From Chloroflexota bacterium (lineage in GTDB: Bacteria > Chloroflexota > Anaerolineae > UBA3071), in contig JACNHM010000577.1 in the NCBI GenBank assembly GCA_014383605.1, positions 1 through 38,733 of the forward strand: a stretch of 38,733 nucleotides of DNA, given 5' to 3'. This document shows positions 1 to 7,948 of the stretch, one piece after another. The notes below the pieces were generated by a model, which was given only the letters and a program-made list of their open reading frames with translations, made no database searches and had not been told where the DNA came from. A program made the position numbers and the translations under genes. The first letter of the stretch is position 1; the number at the start of each line of letters is the position of its first letter.

Positions 1-4
1 CAGA

Positions 5-71
5 TAAGGGTTCTGAGGCAGTTGTACTGCCGTCGTCGGGAGTGCAACTCCCTCTTAACTAAACCGTATTG
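5..71. repeat. 67-bp double-hairpin element, copy 1
   Basis: This stretch is identical over 67 of 67 bases to the reverse complement of 16131-16197. Each copy holds two tight hairpins in tandem: GGCAGT-TGT-ACTGCC and GGGAGT-GCA-ACTCCC, separated by GTCGTC. The two hairpins also form a larger imperfect palindrome. It lies just downstream of the HicB-like gene. The structure resembles REP/BIME-type or MITE-type intergenic elements, but I do not recognise the family. Confidence 0.85.
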
Positions 72-136
72 AGGCTAAGAGAGTGCAGTGCTGGCGCGTA
101 TCGCTTGTTGCCCAGAGACAAGAGGTAGTTTGGTGC

Positions 137-367
137 TCATACTGCCACTGCTACACTGCCAATGAGCATCTTTGAAGCATCTGGCAAAGGCATGGCCTGC
201 TCCTGTAGATCTTCAAGGCACAGCAGAATTGCCTCTCTGATATTGTCTAATGCCTCTTCGATCGTCTCCCCCTGGCTGTAGCAGCCCTCAAGGGCAGGAC
301 AGGAGACCACGTATCCTCCAGCCTCTTCATCCGGCTCGACAATGACCTTATAATCATAGACTTTCAT
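137..367 (-). CDS. HicB-like antitoxin-family protein
   Basis: This encodes about 76 aa with the compact HicB fold signature: an N-terminal YKVIVEPDEEAGGYVVSCPALEGC strand-turn segment (split here: YKVIVEPDEEAGG, then YVVSCPALEGC), then GETIEEALDNIREAI and a short tail. HicB proteins neutralise HicA mRNA interferases, and many solitary HicB-like proteins also exist. I chose the ATG at 367 because GGAGAGG lies 8 nt upstream; a GTG at 376 would add three residues. There is no C-terminal DNA-binding domain, so this is the short form. No HicA-like ORF is visible in 1-136 or between this gene and rlmI, so it appears to be an orphan unless hicA lies outside the window. It follows rlmI by 74 bp on the same strand. 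Confidence 0.8.
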   Translation of the reverse strand: MKVYDYKVIVEPDEEAGGYVVSCPALEGCYSQGETIEEALDNIREAILLCLEDLQEQAMPLPDASKMLIGSVAVAV

Positions 368-441
368 AGAATGCACCTCTCCACATGCTCATCGTTCAAG
401 ATATTGTACATCACTCTAGCGGTCTGGGCAAGCCGGCAGCA

Positions 442-1632
442 TCACCAGACACGGCAGATGAAGCCCTTGAGATATGCGCCTTCGGGGAAGGCAAGCAGAA
501 CGGGGTGGTCGGGCGGCTGGCTCAGCCGCTCCAGAATCTGCACGTCCCGCCCCGCATCCACGCTGGCCCCAAAGACGACCTTCTGGAACAGATCCTCCGA
601 GACCAGGCCGGAGCAGGAGAAGGTGGCCAGAATCCCTCCCGGACGCAGAAGCTGCAGGGCCAGCAGGTTGATGTCCTTGTAGCCGCGGGTGGCCGCCTCC
701 ACCTGTCCCCTGGTCTCGGCGAATCTGGGCGGGTCGAGGATGGCCAGATCGAACTGCCGTCCGGCGTCGCGGAAGCCCCGCAGCACCTCGAACACGTTGC
801 CGGCGATCTGCTCCGCCTGCTGGTCGGGGTCGAAGCCATTGAGGGCCAGGTTGTGCTCGGCCAACTCCAGCGCCTCGTAGGAGCTCTCGACGTTGGTCAC
901 GTGCCTGGCGCCGGCGGCCAGCGCGTAGACGGCGAAAGCGCCCGTGTAGGCAAAGGCGTTGAGCGTTTCCCGCCCCGCCGCATAGGCGGCCACCCGCTGC
1001 CGGTTTTGCCGCTGATCCAGGTAGAAGCCGGTCTTTTGCCCTGCGACGATGTCTACGGCAAAGCGATGGCCGTGCTCTTGCACTTCCACCAGGGGCGGTG
1101 GCGCGTCGCCGGCCAACAGGCCGCTGCGCCGCTCCAGTCCCTCCTTGCGCCGCACGGCCACGTCGCTGCGTTCGATGATGCCCTGTGGTTCTGCCAGCTC
1201 CATCAGCAGCTCGACGAGGGCTTCCTTCTGGCGTTCGATGCCCAGGGTCAGGAATTGCGCCACCAGCCAGTCGCCGTAGCGGTCCACCACCAGGCCGGGC
1301 AGCCCATCGCTTTCGGCGTGCACCAGCCGGTAGGCCGTGGTCTGGGGATCGGCGGCCAGCGCGGCGCGGCCGGCGATGGCCCGTTGCAGCCGCCGCCGCC
1401 AGAAGTCGCGGTCAATCTGCTCCTCGGTGTCCCAGGTGAGCAGCCGCACGGTGATCTGCGAGCTGCGGTTGAGATAGCCGCGAGCCAACCACTCGCCGCC
1501 GGCGCTGACCACGTCCACCACGTCGCCATCAGACGCTTCGGTTTCGATGCGCCCCAGGGCACCGGAGAACAGCCAGGGATGGCGCAGCCGGACAGGTCTC
1601 TCTTTGCCGGCTCTCAGGAATACTCTGGTCAT
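442..1632 (-). CDS. rlmI: 23S rRNA m5C methyltransferase, RlmI family
   Basis: This 396-aa class I SAM-dependent methyltransferase is predicted to methylate a cytosine of 23S rRNA (C1962 in E. coli). The N-terminal ~75 residues form a PUA-like RNA-binding domain (VFLRAGKERPVRLRHPWLFSGAL). The middle carries the RlmI-type motif GQKTGFYLDQRQNR. The SAM-binding segment is LNAFAYTGAFAVYALAAGA, followed by DPPRF and a FSCSG motif holding the likely catalytic cysteine. Length is normal for the family. The start is well placed: GAGGAGA lies 6 nt upstream of the ATG and overlaps the tilS stop region, so tilS and rlmI are probably co-transcribed. No oddities were seen. Confidence 0.93.
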   Translation of the reverse strand: MTRVFLRAGKERPVRLRHPWLFSGALGRIETEASDGDVVDVVSAGGEWLARGYLNRSSQITVRLLTWDTEEQIDRDFWRRRLQRAIAGRAALAADPQTTAYRLVHAESDGLPGLVVDRYGDWLVAQFLTLGIERQKEALVELLMELAEPQGIIERSDVAVRRKEGLERRSGLLAGDAPPPLVEVQEHGHRFAVDIVAGQKTGFYLDQRQNRQRVAAYAAGRETLNAFAYTGAFAVYALAAGARHVTNVESSYEALELAEHNLALNGFDPDQQAEQIAGNVFEVLRGFRDAGRQFDLAILDPPRFAETRGQVEAATRGYKDINLLALQLLRPGGILATFSCSGLVSEDLFQKVVFGASVDAGRDVQILERLSQPPDHPVLLAFPEGAYLKGFICRVW

Positions 1633-1642
1633 GTCTTTCTCC

Positions 1643-3136
1643 TCAGCGAGAACGGCGGAAACGCACGTGCAACACCTGTCGCGTGGCTGCAGTAACTCGC
1701 GTCCGCTCGTCCTGTCGGTAGCCCACCACCCAGGCGATGCCTGACCGGCCCACCAGCAGCGGCCAGTGGTCGCGCAGTTCCCGCGGCAGCTTGACGTTGA
1801 TCATGAAGGCGGCGAGGGCGACGCTCCGCCCGCCCATGCCCAGCGGCTGCAAGCGGTCGCCCGGTTGCCGCAGCCGCAGGATCGGTTCCGACCCCACCGC
1901 GTCGGCGTCCAGGAAGACCTGCCAGCGGTCGGCATTCTCCTCCCAGTCCGCCGGCAGCGCGGCCGGCGGCAGCAGCGTTGTCTCCACTTGCCAGGCCGTG
2001 TCCGGCAAGGTGACCAGGCCGGGCACGGGCAGCGCCAGCCGCGCCGCGTGCAGCAGCGGCAGATCGGGCGGCGGCGGATCGTACCCCTCCTCGGCGACGA
2101 GCAGCCGATCGTAGCCGAGGGTGAGCAGCAGACCTTGCGGCAGCGTGGCCTGGGCGCCGGTGGACTTCTCCCGCGCCAGCCACAGCCCGTTCTCGATGTG
2201 CACCCAGTTGATGTTGCGCAGGCTGCGCCGCAAGCGGTGCACCGCCTCCCGCAGCGTGGCCCGTTGCAGGCTGCGGGGCAACGCCCGCCAGGCCACCAGA
2301 TCGAACTCGATAACCCCTTCCCCTTCGGCGACGACCGTGCGCGCCCAGGCTTGCTCAAGCTGGACTCGTAGCAGGGCGTGATCGTCGGCGATCACCGCGG
2401 CCGAGCGGCGCAGGACGTCTCGCACCTGGGGGTTGTACGTTTCCAGCAGGGGCAGGAGCTCGTGGCGCAGCCGGTTGCGGTAGAAGGTGGTGTCCAGATT
2501 GGAGCGGTCGAAGCGGGGCTGCAGGCCATGCTCCTGGCAGTAGGCCTCGATCTCGGTGCGCGGGACTTCCAGCAGGGGGCGCACCAGCCGCAGCCCGCGG
2601 GTATCGGGCCGCTCATCAGGCGGCAGCAGGGCCAGCCGCAGCGTGTCCAGCGGCGTCATGGGCAGCATGCCCCGCAGGCCGGCCAAGCCCGCGCCGCGCA
2701 GCCAGTGCATGAGCACGGTCTCCGCCTGGTCGTCGGCGTTGTGCCCCACGGCGATGGTGCGGGCGCCGACGCGCCGGGCGACGCGCGCCAGGAACCCGTA
2801 GCGAGCCTGGCGCGCCGCCTCTTCCGGGGCGACGCCGGGCGGCGCGGCCAGGGCGGGCACATCCGCCCGCTCCACGGTGCAGTCCAGTCCCCAGGCTGAG
2901 GCCGTCTCGGCCACGAAGGCGGCGTCGGCGTCCGCTTCGGCGCCGCGGATGCCATGATGGAGGTGGGCCACGTGAAGCTGCAGATCGTATTGGGGCTGCA
3001 ACTGGCGCAAGACGTGCAGCAGGCAGAGGGAATCGGGGCCGCCCGAAACCCCCACCACGACCCGCTCGCCAGAGGCCAACAGGTGGTATCGCTCCACAGC
3101 CTGTCGCACCCTGCTCAGCAGCTTCCCGCCCTCCAT
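1643..3136 (-). CDS. tilS: tRNA(Ile)-lysidine synthetase
   Basis: TilS uses ATP to attach lysine to C34 of the CAU-anticodon tRNA-Ile, making lysidine so that AUA is read as isoleucine. The PP-loop SGGPDS is at residues ~31-36. It is followed by HLHHGIRG, by GHNADDQAETVLMHWLRGAG (split: GHNADDQAET, then VLMHWLRGAG), and by the RPLLEVPRTEIEAYC block of the N-type ATPase domain. The C-terminal half carries the tRNA-binding TilS_C region (LRLRQPGDRL...). I prefer the ATG at 3136, preceded by GGAGGTTGGAGG. The longer frame from 3178 adds 14 residues (MENRGWKLENGGWR) that are a translated tandem repeat, and it would leave almost no leader from the predicted promoter. It is the first gene of a tilS-rlmI operon, divergent from mreB. 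Confidence 0.93.
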   Translation of the reverse strand: MEGGKLLSRVRQAVERYHLLASGERVVVGVSGGPDSLCLLHVLRQLQPQYDLQLHVAHLHHGIRGAEADADAAFVAETASAWGLDCTVERADVPALAAPPGVAPEEAARQARYGFLARVARRVGARTIAVGHNADDQAETVLMHWLRGAGLAGLRGMLPMTPLDTLRLALLPPDERPDTRGLRLVRPLLEVPRTEIEAYCQEHGLQPRFDRSNLDTTFYRNRLRHELLPLLETYNPQVRDVLRRSAAVIADDHALLRVQLEQAWARTVVAEGEGVIEFDLVAWRALPRSLQRATLREAVHRLRRSLRNINWVHIENGLWLAREKSTGAQATLPQGLLLTLGYDRLLVAEEGYDPPPPDLPLLHAARLALPVPGLVTLPDTAWQVETTLLPPAALPADWEENADRWQVFLDADAVGSEPILRLRQPGDRLQPLGMGGRSVALAAFMINVKLPRELRDHWPLLVGRSGIAWVVGYRQDERTRVTAATRQVLHVRFRRSR

Positions 3137-3185
3137 CCTCCAACCTCCGTTCTCCAGCTTCCAACCTCTATTCTCCAACTTGCAA
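3130..3185. repeat. short tandem repeat (CTCCAAC-like) over the tilS 5' end
   Basis: Degenerate 7-8 nt units related to TCTCCAACCT/TTCCAACCT run through the first ~15 possible codons of tilS and its leader. On the tilS strand the units read GGAGG/GGTTGGA and so supply Shine-Dalgarno-like sequence. This belongs with the other short tandem repeats of the window. Confidence 0.6.
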
Positions 3186-3230
3186 CATTATACCACTCGT
3201 TTTCCCTATGGGACAACTTGTGGTATAATG
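3186..3230. promoter_or_regulatory. divergent tilS/mreB promoter pair with mirror-image extended -10 boxes
   Basis: An exact 11-bp inverted repeat, CATTATACCAC (3186-3196) and GTGGTATAATG (3220-3230), places a TGG-TATAAT extended -10 on each strand. The plus box (TATAAT 3224-3229) points to mreB and the minus box (3187-3192) to tilS. Neither has a good -35 (TTTCCC for plus, TGTCCC for minus), as is usual for extended -10 promoters. The predicted tilS transcript would start near 3180, which favours the internal tilS ATG at 3136. Confidence 0.65.
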
Positions 3231-3295
3231 CGCGGTGATAGGGGGGCAGGAACGTTCCCCTGGTCACACATCATTGATTGTCGAGGAGAAAACAC

Positions 3296-4357
3296 GTGGT
3301 CAGCCCTCTCAACTGGTTCCTGGGGCTCTTTTCCCTGGATGTCGGCATTGATCTGGGAACGGCCAACACTCTGGTCTACGTGCGACGCAAAGGCATCGTC
3401 ATCAACGAGCCCTCCGTGGTGGCCATCGAAACGAAGACGAAGAAGGTGCTGGCGATTGGCGCCGAGGCCAAGGAGATGGTCGGTCGCACGCCGGCCAACA
3501 TCATGGCCATCCGTCCGCTGCGGGATGGCGTCATCTCCGACTTCGACGTCACCGAGAAGATGCTGCACTACTTCATCCACAAGGTGCACGAGCGCATGGT
3601 GATGCGCGTGCCCCGCCCGCGGGTGGTGGTGGGCATCCCCAGCGGCGTGACCGAGGTGGAGAAGCGGGCGGTGCACGATGCCTCCATCAGCGCCGGGGCA
3701 CGGGAGGCCTACCTGGTGGAGCAGCCCATGGCGGCGGCCATCGGCGCCGGCCTGCCCATCACCGATTCCACGGGCAGCATGGTCGTGGACATCGGCGGCG
3801 GCACCACGGAAGTGGCGGTCATCTCCCTGGGCGGCATCGTCGTCTCCCGCTCGCTGCGCGTCGCCGGCGACGAGATGAACGAAAGCATCATCAACTATGC
3901 CCGCCAGAAGTACAACCTGCTCATCGGCGAGCGCACGGCGGAACAGGCCAAGATCGCGGCCGGCTCCGCCTATCCGCTGGAGGAGGAGCTGACGGTCACG
4001 CTGCGGGGCCGCAATCTCATCACCGGTCTGCCCGAGGGGGTGGAGGTCAGCAGCGTGGAGTTGCGGGAGGCTCTGAGCAGTCCCGTGAGCACCATCGTGG
4101 AGACGGTGCGCAATACCATTGACGAAACCCCGCCCGAATTGATCGCCGACTTGATGGAGGAGGGCATTGTCCTCACCGGCGGGGGAGCGCTCCTGCGGGG
4201 CATAGACCAGCGGCTGAGCGAAGAGACGAAGATGAAGGTGCGCGTCGCCAACGATCCCATGACCTGTGTCGCCCTGGGCGCGGGGATGATCCTGGAAGAG
4301 CTGGACACGTTGCACAAAGTGCTGACCGACATGCAGCGGAGAGGCCCGATGCGGTAA
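3296..4357 (+). CDS. mreB: rod-shape actin homologue MreB
   Basis: This ~353-aa actin-fold ATPase forms membrane-associated filaments that organise lateral wall synthesis. The amphipathic N-terminus (PLNWFLGLFSLDVG) is followed by the phosphate-1 motif DLGTANTLVYV and later by VVDIGGGTTEVAVISLGGIV (phosphate-2), with the adenosine loop LTGGGALLRGID near the end. The GTG at 3296 is the best start: AGGAG (3284-3288) sits 7 nt upstream and the encoded N-terminus fits the family. A TTG at 3278 in the same frame lacks a ribosome site. It is the first gene of mreBCD-mrdA-rodA and ends 3 nt before mreC, so the two are surely co-translated. Confidence 0.97.
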   Translation: MVSPLNWFLGLFSLDVGIDLGTANTLVYVRRKGIVINEPSVVAIETKTKKVLAIGAEAKEMVGRTPANIMAIRPLRDGVISDFDVTEKMLHYFIHKVHERMVMRVPRPRVVVGIPSGVTEVEKRAVHDASISAGAREAYLVEQPMAAAIGAGLPITDSTGSMVVDIGGGTTEVAVISLGGIVVSRSLRVAGDEMNESIINYARQKYNLLIGERTAEQAKIAAGSAYPLEEELTVTLRGRNLITGLPEGVEVSSVELREALSSPVSTIVETVRNTIDETPPELIADLMEEGIVLTGGGALLRGIDQRLSEETKMKVRVANDPMTCVALGAGMILEELDTLHKVLTDMQRRGPMR

Positions 4358-4360
4358 GCC

Positions 4361-5233
4361 ATGGAAGGTCTGCACAAGAGCCGGGTTGTACCTTTGCTCC
4401 TCATAGCCTTCACTGTCTTGGCCATCGTCCTACAAGAAGTCGGCTATCTGCAGCCGGTGGAGGACGTCGTTCTCCGCCTGATTACCCCTGTCCAACGCCG
4501 CTTCAGCACCCTGGCCCACACGATTGGCGATGCCTTGCAGACCATCCGCGACTTGCGCACCCTGCGCCAGGAAAACGCCCGCCTGCGCCAGGAAAACGAC
4601 GCCCTGACCATCGAAAACGTGCAACTCGAGGAGGCGGAGGCGGAGAACGAGCGCCTGCGCCGCCTGTTGGACTTTTCCAGGACCAATCCCACCTACGATT
4701 ACCGCGGCGGAGAGGTGATTGCCCGCGTGATCGGGCACGATCCCAGCATCTACCTCGACTTCATCGTGATTGATCTGGGGGAGAGGGATGGGATCACGTC
4801 GGGCATGCCGGTGGTGACCGAGCGGGGGCTGGTGGGGCGCATCACCGCAGTGCACGATACGACCTCGGAGGTGTTGCTGATCACCGACGCCAACAGCGCG
4901 GTCACCGCTCTGATCCAGAGTTCCCGGGCCATGGGCGTCGTGCGGGGAGTGGCCGGTGGGGGGCTGCTGCTGGATCAGATCCCCCATGATGTTGAGGTTC
5001 ACGAGGGGGAGATCGTCATCACCTCGGGGATGGGCGGCGCCTTTCCTAAGGGCCTGGTCATGGGCCAGATCAGCAAGGTGTACCAGCAGGACTACGAGAT
5101 GTTCCAACAGGCCGGCGTGCGTCCCACCGTTGACTTTCGCAACCTGGAGCAGGTGCTGGTGATCACCAACTTCGTGCCTTTTGCAGACCTGCGGAACCTG
5201 CCGCGGGGAGCGGAGGAGATCATCGGCCCCTGA
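4361..5233 (+). CDS. mreC: rod-shape protein MreC
   Basis: This 290-aa bitopic protein links MreB filaments to the periplasmic or external wall machinery. One N-terminal membrane helix (VVPLLLIAFTVLAIVLQEVG) is followed by a coiled coil with regular heptads (LRQENARLRQENDALTIEN, residues ~65-105). Next come the two MreC beta-barrel domains, with the conserved VIGHDPSIYLDFIVIDLG, GLVGRI and PKGLVMGQI segments. It starts 3 nt after the mreB stop. It is followed by 94 nt of foldback tandem repeat before mreD, which is an unusual interruption inside this normally tight operon. Confidence 0.95.
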   Translation: MEGLHKSRVVPLLLIAFTVLAIVLQEVGYLQPVEDVVLRLITPVQRRFSTLAHTIGDALQTIRDLRTLRQENARLRQENDALTIENVQLEEAEAENERLRRLLDFSRTNPTYDYRGGEVIARVIGHDPSIYLDFIVIDLGERDGITSGMPVVTERGLVGRITAVHDTTSEVLLITDANSAVTALIQSSRAMGVVRGVAGGGLLLDQIPHDVEVHEGEIVITSGMGGAFPKGLVMGQISKVYQQDYEMFQQAGVRPTVDFRNLEQVLVITNFVPFADLRNLPRGAEEIIGP

Positions 5234-5237
5234 GCAC

Positions 5238-5327
5238 TTAGTCGCCAGTCCTCAGTCCTTTAGTCCCCAGTCCCGAGCCGGATTGGACTGGAGACCTAAG
5301 GACTGCGGACTGTGGACTGTGGACTGA
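5238..5327. repeat. foldback heptanucleotide repeat between mreC and mreD
   Basis: The left half is built from CAGTCCT-like units (AGTCGCCAGTCCTCAGTCC...) and the right half from the complementary GGACTGT-like units (GGACTGCGGACTGTGGACTG...). The transcript can therefore form a long imperfect hairpin. A closely related repeat sits after rodA at 9027-9115. It fills the whole mreC-mreD spacer and runs right up to the mreD ATG. Confidence 0.85.
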
Positions 5328-5843
5328 ATGAGGAGGTTTGTCATCAGCCCTTATCTCTACATCCCGCTGCTGGCTGTGGTTGCGCTGCTGCAGGCCACCG
5401 TGGCTCCACACGTGGTCATCCTGGGAGCCAGGCCCGACCTGATGCTCCTGACTGTGGTGTCCTGGACGGTGCTGCGCGGGATGCGAGAAGGTGTCGTGTG
5501 GGGCTTCGCCGGGGGGCTTTGTCTGGATCTGTTTTCCGGCGGGCCTTTTGGCCTGTCCGCCCTGGTGCTGGTTGCCATCAGCTTCCTTTCAGGCTTGGGA
5601 GAGACGACCATCACTCGCGGCCGCATTGTTTTGCCTGTTGTGGTTGCCCTGGCGGCCACGCCGATCCACGGCTTTCTCTATCTTGGCCTTCTGTACATCA
5701 CGGGCCACTCCGTCTACTGGCTGGACACGTTATTGCGGGTGATGCTTCCCTCGATGATATTCAATGGCTTGCTGATCATACCGATCTATGCGCTGCTCCA
5801 GTGGCTGCATCGCCGGACGGGGCGGGAGGCGCTGGAATGGTGA
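5328..5843 (+). CDS. mreD: rod-shape membrane protein MreD
   Basis: This 171-aa integral membrane protein of the elongasome has about five to six hydrophobic helices (e.g. IPLLAVVALLQATVAPHVVI and IVLPVVVALAATPIHGFLYL) and a typical MreD length. It sits between mreC and PBP2 as in other bacteria. The start is odd: the ATG at 5328 has repeat sequence upstream and no clear ribosome site, while a perfect AGGAGG (5331-5336) lies just inside the gene as codons 2-3. The stop overlaps the PBP2 ATG by 7 nt. Confidence 0.9.
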   Translation: MRRFVISPYLYIPLLAVVALLQATVAPHVVILGARPDLMLLTVVSWTVLRGMREGVVWGFAGGLCLDLFSGGPFGLSALVLVAISFLSGLGETTITRGRIVLPVVVALAATPIHGFLYLGLLYITGHSVYWLDTLLRVMLPSMIFNGLLIIPIYALLQWLHRRTGREALEW

Positions 5844-7948
5844 ACTCCCGACGGCCATGGCGGGCTCTGTCGCGCCTGCTGTCCCTGCGCATCGTCGTTG
5901 TGCTGGCTTTCATCACGCTGGTGGCGCAGCTTTGGCGTCTGCAGATCGTGCAGGGAGATGACTTCCGCTGGAGGGCCAACAACAACCGCTTCCGCGTCGT
6001 GTCCCAGGAGGCGCCACGGGGGGTGATTTACGACCGGCAGGGGCACATCCTGGCCCGCAACCGCCCCCGCTACCAGGTGGTGGTGGTGCCCGAAGACTTG
6101 CCCGACGAGGAAGCGGAGCAAACAGGCGTGCTGCGGCGTCTGAAGTATTTGCTGGAGAAGCTGCCTGCTGCGGAAGAGGTGGAGAACACATCCGAAGAGG
6201 CCGCGGCGGTCCCCGCTGCTGCGGCAACGCCCAAGGCGGAGACGCCTCTCCTGCTCGCCGAAATCGAGGCCGAGGTTGCGGCGGGCGCGCGGGAAAGCAG
6301 CTTCCGGCCCGTGCTCGTGAGCGATAACATCCCCCGTGAGACTGCCTTGCTCATCCAGGAAGAAAGCCCCAATCTTCCCGGCGTGCAGGTTCAGGTGCAA
6401 CCCCGCCGGGAATACCCCAGCGGCTCGCTGACCGCTCACGTCATCGGCTATACGGGGCCGATTCCCAGCGAGTCTGTGGATGTGTATGTCGAGCGTGGGT
6501 ACCGCCCGGCGGAACGGGTCGGACTGGCTGGACTGGAAACGACGTTCGAAGACGAGCTGCGGGGGCAGGCCGGCTACAGGCCGATCGTGGTGGACGTGCA
6601 TGGTCGTGAGGTGCGCACCATCGGCGAGCCACGGTCACCGGTTCCGGGCCGCAACCTGGTGCTGACCATTGACCTGCAGTTGCAGCAAGCGGTGGAGGAA
6701 GCGCTGTACCGTGGCTTGCAGGCGGCATACCGCCGCGGGGGCGTGGCCGTGGCCATGGATCCCCGGAACGGGGCGGTGCTGGCCCTGGTCAGCCTGCCCA
6801 GCTACGACAATAACCTCTTTGCCGAGGGGATCTCTGTCGCGGCTTATGCGGAGCTATCGCAGGATCCCGACCGCCCGCTGGTGAATCACGTCATTAGCGG
6901 CATCTATCCTCCTGGTTCCATCTTCAAGATCATTCCGGCCGCCGCCGCGCTGCAGGAAAGTGTGATCACCCCGCGCACCCTTCTGGGAGACAGTCAGGAA
7001 TTGGATGGGGCCAACGACGGCGTGATCTGGCTGCCCAACCGGTACTATCCCTGGGACCGGCGACAAGACCAGGGGTTCTACTGTTGGGTGCACAAGTTCG
7101 GATATGGTCACGGGCGCATCAACCTGGTGACGGCGATCGCCGAATCGTGCGACGTTTATTTCTATCAACTGTCCGGTGGCTACAGAAAGTTCGAGGGCCT
7201 GGGGTTGGACATGCTCGACCAGTACGCGCAACTCTTCGGTCTGGGTCACCGTACCGGCATTGACCTGCCGGCTGAGAATGCCGGCCTGGTGCCCGATGCC
7301 AAATGGAAACGGCAGACCTACGGCGAGAGTTGGGTCACCGGCGATACCTACAACGTGGCCATTGGCCAGGGCTATATCCTGTCCACGCCGTTGCAGATGC
7401 TCAACGCCACGGCGGCGGTGGCCAATGGCGGCTATCTCTATCGTCCCCAGTTGGTCTATCAGATCACCCGTGCGGATGGAGAGGTGCTGCGCCCCTTCGC
7501 TCCGGAACTGATCCGCGAGCTGCCCATTGCTCGCGAGCATCTGGCCGTGGTGCGGGAGGGCATGTATCAGGCCGTGAACTGGGAGCATGGCACAGCAACC
7601 GGGGCGCGGTTGCCCGACGTCACCGTGGCCGGCAAGACGGGCACGGCAGAGTTTTTCATTGACCGCAACCAGGATGGCTGGCCCGACCGCGACGCCCAGG
7701 GCCATCTCCCCACCCACGCCTGGTTCACCGCTTTCGCTCCCTACGAGGACCCGGAGATCGTATTGCTGGTTCTCATTGAGGAGGGCGGCGAAGGCTCAAC
7801 AGCCGCTGTGCCGGTGGCTGCCGAGATCCTGCGAGCGTATTTCGATCTGCAGGAGAGAGGAGAGGCTGCGGAGGCTGAGGAGATGCCGACACTGATGGCA
7901 GAGGATGCCGGAGCCGTTGTGCCAGACGAGGCGAGCCATGGCCCGTAG
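5837..7948 (+). CDS. mrdA: penicillin-binding protein 2 (elongasome transpeptidase)
   Basis: This 703-aa class B PBP cross-links peptidoglycan during elongation as the partner of the RodA glycosyltransferase. It has one N-terminal membrane anchor (LRIVVVLAFITLVAQLWRLQ) and a pedestal domain beginning RGVIYDRQGHILARN. The transpeptidase active-site motifs are all visible: SIFK (S361-K364), SCD (S437-D439, the SxD variant of SxN common in PBP2) and KTGTAE (K600). The frame is open far upstream to 5312, but that region is mreD in another frame. The ATG at 5837 overlaps the mreD stop. Residues ~112-158 are an Ala/Glu-rich insert (EEVENTSEEAAAVPAAAA...) in the pedestal that looks low-complexity. 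The end overlaps rodA by 11 nt. Confidence 0.95.
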   Translation: MVNSRRPWRALSRLLSLRIVVVLAFITLVAQLWRLQIVQGDDFRWRANNNRFRVVSQEAPRGVIYDRQGHILARNRPRYQVVVVPEDLPDEEAEQTGVLRRLKYLLEKLPAAEEVENTSEEAAAVPAAAATPKAETPLLLAEIEAEVAAGARESSFRPVLVSDNIPRETALLIQEESPNLPGVQVQVQPRREYPSGSLTAHVIGYTGPIPSESVDVYVERGYRPAERVGLAGLETTFEDELRGQAGYRPIVVDVHGREVRTIGEPRSPVPGRNLVLTIDLQLQQAVEEALYRGLQAAYRRGGVAVAMDPRNGAVLALVSLPSYDNNLFAEGISVAAYAELSQDPDRPLVNHVISGIYPPGSIFKIIPAAAALQESVITPRTLLGDSQELDGANDGVIWLPNRYYPWDRRQDQGFYCWVHKFGYGHGRINLVTAIAESCDVYFYQLSGGYRKFEGLGLDMLDQYAQLFGLGHRTGIDLPAENAGLVPDAKWKRQTYGESWVTGDTYNVAIGQGYILSTPLQMLNATAAVANGGYLYRPQLVYQITRADGEVLRPFAPELIRELPIAREHLAVVREGMYQAVNWEHGTATGARLPDVTVAGKTGTAEFFIDRNQDGWPDRDAQGHLPTHAWFTAFAPYEDPEIVLLVLIEEGGEGSTAAVPVAAEILRAYFDLQERGEAAEAEEMPTLMAEDAGAVVPDEASHGP

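Noticed and set aside
1..136. HicA toxin partner for the HicB-like gene
   Set aside because: The stretch is mostly the 67-bp hairpin element and has no suitable frame.
385..1695. 436-aa plus-strand frame over rlmI
   Set aside because: A GC-rich shadow of rlmI: His/Gln/Gly-rich, no domain, and opposite to a gene with clear motifs.
3206..4375. 389-aa minus-strand frame over mreB
   Set aside because: A shadow of mreB with His/Asp-rich composition and no family features.
5312..5836. 175-residue N-terminal extension of the PBP2 frame
   Set aside because: It reads across mreD in another frame and the repeat before it. The real PBP2 start with its membrane anchor is at 5837.
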